A stretch of DNA of 64,000 nucleotides, from positions 1 through 64,000 of the forward strand of contig JASGJI010000007.1 in the NCBI GenBank assembly GCA_049840815.1. The letters run 5' to 3'. Both the position numbers and the translations under genes were made by a program. Within the stretch, counting starts at the first letter, position 1. The number at the start of each line of letters is the position of its first letter. This document shows, one piece after another, positions 35,716 through 43,641 of the stretch. The DNA is from JASGDN01 sp049840815 (GTDB lineage: Bacteria; Chloroflexota; Chloroflexia; Thermomicrobiales; UBA6265). Under the pieces are notes generated by a model. It was not told the DNA's origin, made no database searches, and worked only from the letters and a program-made list of their open reading frames with translations.

Positions 35716-36288
35716 GTGGCGGATTTACTTGATGTCGCCATCAATGAGGCGCGGGCGGACAGTGTCAACCTGGAAGGTGCCGGCATCACGCCCTGAATCA
35801 AGCTCGGCACCAATGCCAACAGCCCGACTTACCGTATGCGGGTGAACACTCCCGCGACAGCGGATTCAGCAGCCCAAATCATGTCCTATGCCGTGACACC
35901 GACGTCAATGCCGTTCGTGCTCCCGGCCAATGCGTTACAGAGCGCCAACCTCTTCGAGCTGCAATCCTCAGCCGGGAATATCTTCACAGCCTTTACTGCG
36001 GGAGGGCTGGTGCGGGGACCGATTGCGAACGCTTCAGCGCCAACCTATTCCTTCGCGCAGGATGGGTCCACGGGGTTCTACCGTCCTGCAGGGTTTGCCA
36101 ACACGGTGCGGATCGCGACGGCGGCCACCGACCGGCTTCAAATCAGTACCAGTGCCATCAGTACCACCCTGCCAGGAGATATGGAGGTCACCGATGTGAG
36201 CAAGGGTGTCATCCTCAAGAGCCCGGACGGCAACCGCTGGCGAGTGAAGGTGCGGAATGGTGGGTCGTTGACGACTGAGGCGGCGTAA
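35716..36288 (+). pseudogene. Phage-tail-fibre-like fragment
   Basis: The reading frame encodes VADLLDVAINEARADSVNLE and, after a TGA at 35794-35796, IKLGTNANSPTYRMRVNTPA through repetitive small-residue segments (FELQSSAGNIFTAFTAGGLV, SFAQDGSTGFYRPA) to GVILKSPDGNRWRVKVRNGG at the end. Such shallow repeats with a terminal ILKSPDGxRWRVxV segment are characteristic of beta-helical tail fibre or appendage proteins. The stop and lack of a start make it a remnant. A separate short protein beginning at ATG 35836 (150 residues) could still be made. Confidence 0.55.
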
Positions 36289-36347
36289 GACGCCCTCAAC
36301 AACCCGTTGCCCGCCTCCTGCCCGATCATCTGCACCCGTGTGAGGCA

Positions 36348-36376
36348 TTGACAGGCTAGATTGGCACGTCTAGCAT
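36348..36376 (+). promoter_or_regulatory. Predicted strong promoter of the second sugar ABC operon
   Basis: TTGACA (36348-36353), exactly 17 bases, then TAGCAT (36371-36376). The expected start site is near 36383, leaving a leader of about 147 bases before the binding-protein gene. No copy of the TGTCATCGATGACA operator is present here, so this operon is under different control. Confidence 0.6.
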
Positions 36377-36529
36377 GCTGCCACGTTCGTCACTCCAATT
36401 GAGTCTCCTCGACCGACTCCCGACACACGCCCTCCCTGCGCGTTTCGGTGGCCGTGGCGGCGTCGCTCTCTTTCGGTGCCCTCGCCTGTGTGGGTACCTC
36501 GTCCGATTTCATTCGATGGAGGAACACCC

Positions 36530-38128
36530 GTGTCTCAATTCACGAATGGTTCTCAACGGACAGCACTCACACGGCGGGGATTGATGAAGAGCGGTGCAGC
36601 CGCGAGTGGAATTGCCTTAAGCGGTGGATTGTCGGTCGCCGCAGCGCAAGACGCAACGCCGCAGGCAAGCTCTGCCCTTTCTGCCGTGACGCCGCGCGAA
36701 GGAGACGTGGTCAAGTTCTCCTACCTTCGTCCCACCTGGGGGCCGGCTACCTTTACCAAGGACGGTCCGTATCAGCAGCAGCTTGAGGAGCTGGGCAAGG
36801 TCGACATCGAGGTTCAGATCATCCCGGTCATCGACTTCGATACCAAGATCAACACCATCCTCGCATCGGGTGAGATCCCCGATGTGATCTGGGGATCCGG
36901 ACCGGCGGCCCAGATCTGGAAGGATGCCCAAGATCAGGGGGCCTTCGCCCCGATCAACAGCTACCTCGACAAGTATCCGGCTGTGAAGGATGCCGTCCCG
37001 CAGGCCTTCTGGGACCTGCTGGCGGATGACAATGGGGACATCTATTTCGTTCCCAACCTCATCTATCCAGTGGTCCCATTCTTCATGTTCTACCGACAGG
37101 ATCTTTTCGAAGCCAATGGGTTGAAGGAGCCAACCAGCACCGACGAATATGTGACGACACTTGAAGGACTGGTCGGAGACGGGGACTTCTCGCCAATGAC
37201 GATGGGCTACCCATGGCACTGGAAGGATTTCTCCACCGCCTTTGGTTTCGCATCCAATGCCTGGCAGCCCGAAGCCGACAACGCCGATCGCATCGTGCCC
37301 TGGTACGTGCAGGATCCGCAGATCGAGACCTACTATTGGTTCCAGGATCTCTACAAACGACAACTGCTGGATCAGAACTACGGGGTTAGCCCAGAACCGA
37401 ACTTCTCGGACGACCGGTTCGAGGGTGGCAAGGCCGCGATCGCCTTCTCCCATTGGGGCAACTTCGCCAAGTTCCAGACAAGCTTGAGCAAGCTGGACGC
37501 GAATGCCAAGGTGGGTGTGCTCGATCCGCTGGGTGACGACGCCGGAACGCGGGTTGTCTTCCCGATTGACCGGGGGTTCTACATCTCGGCCGCCTTCGGG
37601 AACGCCGAAGGATTCTTCGACTTTCTCAACTGGTCCCTCACCAATGGCACCACATTCCGGCGCTACGGGATCGAGAACGAGACCTACAAGGTGGTTGATG
37701 GGGCCGGCGTGCTGATCACGAACAGTGATCGCAAGAACGAGTACCAGACCGCGCAGATTGAGCCGCTTCGGTTCCTGGATCCAATGAGTGAGAAGCTGGA
37801 CTGGGACGCCATCAAGCGGGACTACGAGGGCGCGGGCCTTGGTGACTCGTTCGAATACGTGAAGGGCAAGTTCGAACGCTATGCCCAGAACGGTTTCTAC
37901 GACTATCGCAACACCATGATTATCTCCCCGCTCGACGGCAAGAATGGCTCCCGCCTCTATGAGGACTATTTGCGCTCGGTGATCGACTCGGTGATCATCA
38001 ACGCTGATCGCACCCGTGAGGACTGGGACAAGGCGGTCGCATCGTGGGGCGACGCCGGTGGTAACGCCATCATCGACGAGGTCAATACCTTGCAGACCGA
38101 CAAGTCCCAGCCGGACTACGGGCTATAG
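36530..38128 (+). CDS. LplA/YtcQ-type sugar ABC transporter substrate-binding protein
   Basis: 532 residues from GTG 36530 (GGAGG seven bases upstream; the longer frame from 36476 lacks such a signal). A twin-arginine-like signal (LTRRGLMKSGAAASGIALSG) ends before AAAQDATPQA. The mature part has the YtcQ/LplA pattern: KINTILASGEIPDVIWGSG near the start, and GKNGSRLYEDYLRSVIDSVI close to the end. Proteins of this type bind oligosaccharides, for example aldouronates in paenibacilli. A strong hairpin separates it from the two permease genes. Confidence 0.87.
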   Translation: MSQFTNGSQRTALTRRGLMKSGAAASGIALSGGLSVAAAQDATPQASSALSAVTPREGDVVKFSYLRPTWGPATFTKDGPYQQQLEELGKVDIEVQIIPVIDFDTKINTILASGEIPDVIWGSGPAAQIWKDAQDQGAFAPINSYLDKYPAVKDAVPQAFWDLLADDNGDIYFVPNLIYPVVPFFMFYRQDLFEANGLKEPTSTDEYVTTLEGLVGDGDFSPMTMGYPWHWKDFSTAFGFASNAWQPEADNADRIVPWYVQDPQIETYYWFQDLYKRQLLDQNYGVSPEPNFSDDRFEGGKAAIAFSHWGNFAKFQTSLSKLDANAKVGVLDPLGDDAGTRVVFPIDRGFYISAAFGNAEGFFDFLNWSLTNGTTFRRYGIENETYKVVDGAGVLITNSDRKNEYQTAQIEPLRFLDPMSEKLDWDAIKRDYEGAGLGDSFEYVKGKFERYAQNGFYDYRNTMIISPLDGKNGSRLYEDYLRSVIDSVIINADRTREDWDKAVASWGDAGGNAIIDEVNTLQTDKSQPDYGL

Positions 38129-38137
38129 GGGTTCATG

Positions 38138-38168
38138 CAGAGGCTCCGGATCGTACCCGGAGCCTCTG
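38138..38168 (+). terminator. Intercistronic stem-loop after the second binding-protein gene
   Basis: CAGAGGCTCCGG (38138-38149) and CCGGAGCCTCTG (38157-38168) are perfect 12-base arms around the loop ATCGTAC. It starts nine bases after the binding-protein stop. Without a following T-run it is more likely an attenuator or message stabiliser than a complete terminator. Confidence 0.7.
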
Positions 38169-38242
38169 TCGTGCGGTGGTGGGTCGAATACCGATTCGCC
38201 ACCGCAGCGACGGGGCATCAGGGCTGCGGGGAGGAAACGCGC

Positions 38243-39208
38243 ATGCAGGCCACAGCCAGGGAGGCGGCCCGGGAGGGCAGTGGATACACGCAGCCGGTTG
38301 TCAGAAGACGGTCGACGTTGCGCAAGATACGTCAGCGCTGGCAACTCTATCTGCTCATCCTGCCAGCTATCGTCTACTTTCTGGTCTTCGCCTACTGGCC
38401 ACTGCAAGGATTGCAGCTCGCCTTCAAGGACTTCCAGGTCTTCCGGGGCATGGCCGCCAGCCCCTGGGTTGGGTGGGAGAACTTCGAGACGCTGTTTTCA
38501 TCGCCAAAGTTTCCTCAGCTTATCCGTAACACGCTCCTGATTAGTCTCTATCGGCTCGTCTTTGGCTTTCCTGTCCCAATCATCTTTGCGCTCCTCCTGA
38601 ATGAAGTGCGTCATCTCTGGTTCAAACGTGGCGTCCAGACCATCACGTATTTTCCTCACTTTCTCTCCTGGGTGGTCATGGCAGGAATTGTCATGAACCT
38701 CCTGGGGCCGACCGGAATCGTGAACACCTGGCTGCGTGGCTGGGGATGGGACCCCATCAACTTCCTGGCGAACCCTGACCTCTTCCGAACGAACCTGGTG
38801 GTCACCGGCATCCTGAAGGAGTTCGGGTGGGGAGCCATCATCTATTTGGCGGCCCTGCCCGGCATCGACCCCCAACTCTATGAATCGGCCAAGGTCGACG
38901 GTGCAGGCAAGTTGCAGCAGATCCGGGACATCACCTTGCCCGGACTGCGCCCGGTGATGGCGGTGGTGCTGGTCCTGTCACTGGGATCGTTGCTTGACGC
39001 TGGCTTCGACCAGGTCTTCATGTTGCTGAACGGTGCGACGCTGGAAGTGGGCGACATTATCGACACCTACGTCTATCGCGTCGGCCTGCTGGAGGCGAAC
39101 TTCGAGCTTGCCACGGCGGTCGGTCTTTTCAAGGGCGTCGTGGGTATGGCGCTCATCATCACCGCGAATAGCCTGCTGCGACGATTCGGGGAGCGATCGC
39201 TATGGTAA
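38243..39208 (+). CDS. LplB-type sugar ABC transporter permease
   Basis: 321 residues from ATG 38243, chosen because GAGGAAA lies upstream and the 36 extra codons of the longer frame overlap the hairpin. Six helices begin at LYLLILPAIVYFLVFAYWPL; the EAA loop is YESAKVDGAGKLQQIRDITLP. The sequence VGWENFETLF...SPKFPQLIRNTLLISLYRL is typical of LplB/YteP. The last codons overlap the start of the partner permease (39202). Confidence 0.88.
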   Translation: MQATAREAAREGSGYTQPVVRRRSTLRKIRQRWQLYLLILPAIVYFLVFAYWPLQGLQLAFKDFQVFRGMAASPWVGWENFETLFSSPKFPQLIRNTLLISLYRLVFGFPVPIIFALLLNEVRHLWFKRGVQTITYFPHFLSWVVMAGIVMNLLGPTGIVNTWLRGWGWDPINFLANPDLFRTNLVVTGILKEFGWGAIIYLAALPGIDPQLYESAKVDGAGKLQQIRDITLPGLRPVMAVVLVLSLGSLLDAGFDQVFMLLNGATLEVGDIIDTYVYRVGLLEANFELATAVGLFKGVVGMALIITANSLLRRFGERSLW

Positions 39209-40164
39209 GCAATAAGCCGACCTTGACCGGCGAAACGATCGCTCAGGTCGTCGAAGCTCCCAAGCCGAGCCGCAAGCGCTATGACTCAGACCAGAATCCG
39301 CTCTGGGCCGACGCGATTATCTGGGGGATATTGGTCTTCCTGACGCTGGTTACGCTCCTGCCAATCATGAATGTGCTGGCCCGCTCTTTGAGCGATGCGC
39401 CGCAGATCGCATCCAACCCAGGCATGATCTGGCCGCGCGGACTGACGCTGGAGGCGTATCGATACATCTTCGACACCCCGGTACTCATCCGGGCGTTCGG
39501 GGTCAGTGTCTTCGTGACGGTGGTCGGGACCGCGCTGAACATGGTGGTCACGACAGCCGCGGCGTATGGCCTGTCGAAGACCGACCTGCCTGGCCATCGG
39601 ATCATGATGTGGTTCGTGATTATGCCGATGCTCTTCAGCGCAGGCCTGCTTCCCACTTACATGCTCATCAAGGACATCGGCCTGCTCAACAGCGTATGGG
39701 TGCTGGTGGTCTGGGGCATGGTCTCACCATTCAACCTGATCCTGCTCCGCAACTTCTTCTGGAGCATTCCCCAGGAGGTGGAGGAAGCCGCTCGTCTCGA
39801 TGGGGCGTCCGACCTGCGCACCCTCTGGGACATCGTGCTACCGCTCTCCAAGCCCGTGCTCGCCACGGTCAGTCTCTTCTATGCAGTGGGCCACTGGAAT
39901 GACTTCTTCACCGGCCTGTTCTTCATCACCGACAACAGCAAGTGGCCCTTGCAGGTGGTGCTGCGCACGATCGTTGTCGACCAGAGCATGATGAATATGG
40001 GTGGGTCTGGCTCGCCAACGGGCGATGCGACGCGACTGGTTGTCTCGACCGCGAATATCACAGCGGCTTCGATCATCTTTGCGGTTGTGCCGATTCTGCT
40101 GGTCTATCCGTTCCTGCAGCGGCATTTCGTCAAGGGCATCATGCTGGGATCGGTGAAGGGCTAG
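39202..40164 (+). CDS. YtcP/LplC-type sugar ABC transporter permease
   Basis: 320 residues, six helices. Characteristic segments are TLLPIMNVLARSLSDAP, YGLSKTDLPGHRIMMWF and the EAA loop EEAARLDGASDLRTLWDIVLP, ending in LQRHFVKGIMLGSVKG. It overlaps the LplB gene by seven bases. As in the other two sugar systems, no ATPase gene is present, so a shared MsmX-like ATPase is expected elsewhere. Confidence 0.9.
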   Translation: MVSNKPTLTGETIAQVVEAPKPSRKRYDSDQNPLWADAIIWGILVFLTLVTLLPIMNVLARSLSDAPQIASNPGMIWPRGLTLEAYRYIFDTPVLIRAFGVSVFVTVVGTALNMVVTTAAAYGLSKTDLPGHRIMMWFVIMPMLFSAGLLPTYMLIKDIGLLNSVWVLVVWGMVSPFNLILLRNFFWSIPQEVEEAARLDGASDLRTLWDIVLPLSKPVLATVSLFYAVGHWNDFFTGLFFITDNSKWPLQVVLRTIVVDQSMMNMGGSGSPTGDATRLVVSTANITAASIIFAVVPILLVYPFLQRHFVKGIMLGSVKG

Positions 40165-40197
40165 CCAGAATCAGCACGTACAGGTGGGAGTGATTCG

Positions 40198-42813
40198 ATG
40201 ACGACAGACTCGGTCGAGGATGCGCACGCGGCGCCAGCAGGCATGGTGCTGATCCCGGGAGGATCGTTCCATATGGGCGCCAAGAACGGTTATGCCGAGG
40301 AAGCGCCCGTCCACGAGGCGACCGTGGGCGCGTTCTTCATGGACACCCATCCGGTCACGAATGCGCAATACCTGGCTTTTTGCACGGTGACCGGACACCC
40401 GGAACCGGAGTCACCCCGATGGCCAGAAATGGCCGACTCCCTCCATCGCTTCCCCGACCATCCGGTAGTGAACATCAACGTGGCAGACGCCGAAGCGTAC
40501 GCGGTGTGGTGGGGAAAGCGCTTGCCGACCGAAGCGGAGTGGGAGTTTGCCGCGCGTGGGGGCGCCGATCACTATCCGTGGGGGCATGCAGGCCCTGATG
40601 CTGACCAAGCGGTATACGCGGGCCGGCTGACTCCGGTGGCGTGGCGCGACCCCCTGGTGGGGAGCTCCCATACCCGCACTGCCCCGGTTGGGTCGTGCCC
40701 ACCGAATCCCTACGGTCTCTATGATATGGCGGGCAATGTCTGGGAATGGTGTGCCAACTGGTTTTATCCCTATCCGTGGGCCGATCTTGATGCGCGGAGC
40801 GTCGGTGAGGGCTGGGGTATGCAGCGGGTCATGCGGGGCGGTGCCTGGTCGAGCCCTGCGCGGGATCTTCGTCCCAGCCGCCGTCTGCGTGTCCATGGTG
40901 GGGTGGGAACCAATGCGAGTGGTTTTCGCTGCGTGCAGGATGTCCCGGGAGCGCGTCGGATCGAGACCGCCCCCTCGCTCACCGTGCTGCCGACACCTGA
41001 TCCGGCAGCGTTTGACCGCGTCATCCTCGCGTCCCCCTTGCATCAAACGAACGGGGTTGAGACCTGCCTTGGATGTGGCCCTGACCTTACCGACACGGAG
41101 GCCGCACGCGTCAAGGCGCTCGGGTTCACGAGTATCGAGCGGTACGTCCACTGGGGGACGGTCGAGAACAATGGGGAGGATCAGTTTGACTTCTCCCACT
41201 GGGATGAGCAGGTCGCGATCCTGGAGCGGCATGGGCTGAAGTGGGTGCCATTCCTGATTGCCGGACCAGCCTATTCCCTTCCCGACTGGTTCCGGGAGAG
41301 CGAGGAACACCGCGGCGCGGTCTGTCTGGAACATGGCCTTCCAAGCAAGATTCAGTCGGCTTGGGATCGCGGATTTAACCGCCATATCGAGCGGTTCCTG
41401 ACGGCATTTGCCAAGCAGTACCGAGACCGTGAAGTGATCGAGTCCCTGCTGCTGGGCATCACCGGTGACTTCGGCGAGGCGATCTATCCGGTGACGGGGA
41501 CCGCGTGGACGCAGGTGACACCCGGCCCCTATCACACCCATCCAGGGTATTGGTGTGGCGATCCCCTGGCAATTGCGTCGTTTCGAACAGCGATGCTCGA
41601 TCGCTATGACAACGATCTCGATCATCTGAACGCCGCGTGGGGAACATCGCTCGCGCATCCTGACGAAATCGTGATGCCGACAGTGCATGTCCCGCTGGGG
41701 ATCGAGGGGTTCCGCGCCGACGAGCCGACCGCTCCGGGGGTCTTCACTCGGCGATCACTCCCGGATCGGCGCCAGTGGCTCGATTTCATCTTATGGTACC
41801 GGGAGTCGATGAACGACCTGGCCCGGTTGTGGATGCACACCACGCGGCGACTCTTCCCGGACCACCCAGTCTATCTTTGCACAGGCGGCGATGCACCACC
41901 GCAGCACGGCGCGGATTTTGGGGCGCAGTGCGCCTTGGCTGCCGAAGTGGGTGGCGGTGTCCGCATCACGAACGAAGCCTCCAACTACGCACACAACTTC
42001 GCGATCACGCGCTGGGTCACCTCCGCCGGCCGCCACGAAGGCGCCTACGTCGGAATCGAGCCAGCGGGTGGCGTTAACGAGCTCGGCGTCACCGGGCGCA
42101 TATTCAATGCGGCAGTATCCGGTGCCAGAAACCTCCACTTCTACGCGGCGAACATTGTTCATGCCCAGGAGACTGTCGAGGCCTGGATGGCGAACTACGA
42201 TCGGGTTCGGATCGAGAAGCCGACCGTGGACGTCGCGTTCCTGCTGCCCGATACCGCGATCATGCTTTCCGATGTTTCCACGAGCGCCGTGTTCGATCAA
42301 GTGGCCTTTCTGCGCGATCTGACCGACCTCGACTACGTCGATGATCGCATGGTCAGCGCCGGGGTGCTGTCGCAATATCGGGTGCTCATCATGGCGTATG
42401 CGACGGTAGTGGAATCCGCCACCCTGGATGCCATTGATACGTGGCTGGGAGCCGGAGGCATTCTGATTTCGCTTGGGAATGTGCAGACGGAAGCGGTCGA
42501 GGGTACCGCCTGGTATCCCAATCCCCATGGACATGTAGTGCACTCCGGGCTCTTCGGGGGCGACCCAGAGGAGAATGAACGCATTGCCTGCGTGGTCCGG
42601 GAAGGATTGGCGAGTCATGGGTACGCTATGGCCGACGGCCAGCTGGATCGCCTCTACGTGAGCCGAGTCGAGGACGGGTTCGTTGTGCTTAATCATGGCG
42701 AATCCGTAGAACGTCGATTCACCATGGCGGATGGGCGTCAGTCAACTGTGCTGCAGCTTCCTCGGAACTCGATCACGCGATGGGGAGTCGAGTGGGTGCC
42801 GACATCGAGTTGA
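40198..42813 (+). CDS. Fusion of an FGE/sulfatase-modifying-factor-like domain with a GH42-like glycosidase
   Basis: 871 residues. Residues 15-250 have the FGE-sulfatase fold: MVLIPGGSFHMG, LPTEAEWEFAARGG (109-122), GNVWEWC (179-185), RGGAW (213-217) and GFRC (242-245). The two copper-binding cysteines expected just after RGGxW are absent (WSSPARDL), so formylglycine formation is unlikely. From about 270 to 640 comes a TIM barrel resembling GH42/GH14-type enzymes, with GITGDFGEAIYP containing a candidate catalytic Glu427; residues 670-800 look like the beta-galactosidase trimerisation (amidotransferase-like) domain. No signal peptide is seen, so it would act on imported oligosaccharides. It is the fourth gene of the LplABC-type operon. 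Confidence 0.8.
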   Translation: MTTDSVEDAHAAPAGMVLIPGGSFHMGAKNGYAEEAPVHEATVGAFFMDTHPVTNAQYLAFCTVTGHPEPESPRWPEMADSLHRFPDHPVVNINVADAEAYAVWWGKRLPTEAEWEFAARGGADHYPWGHAGPDADQAVYAGRLTPVAWRDPLVGSSHTRTAPVGSCPPNPYGLYDMAGNVWEWCANWFYPYPWADLDARSVGEGWGMQRVMRGGAWSSPARDLRPSRRLRVHGGVGTNASGFRCVQDVPGARRIETAPSLTVLPTPDPAAFDRVILASPLHQTNGVETCLGCGPDLTDTEAARVKALGFTSIERYVHWGTVENNGEDQFDFSHWDEQVAILERHGLKWVPFLIAGPAYSLPDWFRESEEHRGAVCLEHGLPSKIQSAWDRGFNRHIERFLTAFAKQYRDREVIESLLLGITGDFGEAIYPVTGTAWTQVTPGPYHTHPGYWCGDPLAIASFRTAMLDRYDNDLDHLNAAWGTSLAHPDEIVMPTVHVPLGIEGFRADEPTAPGVFTRRSLPDRRQWLDFILWYRESMNDLARLWMHTTRRLFPDHPVYLCTGGDAPPQHGADFGAQCALAAEVGGGVRITNEASNYAHNFAITRWVTSAGRHEGAYVGIEPAGGVNELGVTGRIFNAAVSGARNLHFYAANIVHAQETVEAWMANYDRVRIEKPTVDVAFLLPDTAIMLSDVSTSAVFDQVAFLRDLTDLDYVDDRMVSAGVLSQYRVLIMAYATVVESATLDAIDTWLGAGGILISLGNVQTEAVEGTAWYPNPHGHVVHSGLFGGDPEENERIACVVREGLASHGYAMADGQLDRLYVSRVEDGFVVLNHGESVERRFTMADGRQSTVLQLPRNSITRWGVEWVPTSS

Positions 42814-43430
42814 CTGCCACGGTGAGCCCGCCAAACGTTCAAAGCCGCTCCTACCTCACCGATGAACAGATCTGGACGATTATCACCGCCCCCGAGTCGG
42901 TGACCAGCGCCAGCATGGCTCGCGAGTTCGGCGTCAGCGGCACAGCGGTCCGGGAGACGCGCATTCTCTATCGCACCCAACCGTGGACCTGCCGTGTCGA
43001 CTACGGTCCCTGTGAAGTCTGTGGCCTCCTTATGACCCGCCGTGGTTTCAGGGCGACCAAGCAGCGCTACCACCCAGAGTGCCGGCCGGTGGCGCTCAAG
43101 GAGATGGGGGCAATCCATCACCAGGCCAGAATGGCGAGAACCCCTGAGACCCCACGGAACGAGATGATTGACCGTCTCCATGAGTGGGACGACAACAGCC
43201 AGCGGCAATCCCAAGCCGTGGCCACCAATCACCTGAAGCGGTGGAGTCTCGAGGAAGATGCTCTGGTGTTGAATCATCCTGGCAGGTCTGACCTCGATGT
43301 CGCGATTGAGTTGGGGCGATCTCTCTGGGCCGTGAGGAGACGGCGATACTTCTTGGCACACGGGACGCAAAGGCTCTCGGACACAGGGAGGGGTAGATTG
43401 CTCCTCCCTTGTTTGTGCACCCTGACGTAA
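42780..43430 (+). CDS. Putative DNA-binding protein with HTH, zinc-finger-like and SANT-like segments
   Basis: Up to 216 residues; the first codons overlap the glycosidase gene, and a GTG at 42822 is a plausible alternative start. The N-terminal part (DEQIWTIITAPESVTSASMA, REFGVSGTAVRET) looks like a helix-turn-helix. The middle has CEVCGLLM...YHPEC, a possible Zn-binding cluster. The C-terminal part (WSLEEDALVLNHPGRSDLDV, AIELGRSLWAVRRRR) resembles a Myb/SANT-like domain with the pattern WTxEEDxxL...LGRTxxAVxxRR. I know no named family with this order. A role in DNA binding, perhaps from a phage or mobile element, is inference. Confidence 0.6.
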   Translation: MGSRVGADIELTATVSPPNVQSRSYLTDEQIWTIITAPESVTSASMAREFGVSGTAVRETRILYRTQPWTCRVDYGPCEVCGLLMTRRGFRATKQRYHPECRPVALKEMGAIHHQARMARTPETPRNEMIDRLHEWDDNSQRQSQAVATNHLKRWSLEEDALVLNHPGRSDLDVAIELGRSLWAVRRRRYFLAHGTQRLSDTGRGRLLLPCLCTLT

Positions 43431-43641
43431 TTGGATGTTTCCACTAGCCCGAATGAGGCAGAGACGCGGGTAGTGAAGCGGTATCTGAGATACCTGTACT
43501 CGGGTACCCTTGGCTTGGGACGAACACGAATAGCCTCAGGTTTCTGTCGCGCAGCGCGGTCTCGCATGTCGCGTGACCTGACGGCGCATCGACTCCATGG
43601 TGATTCTGGAGGCTGCCCCTCGCTGGGCCAGGAGAGAACGT

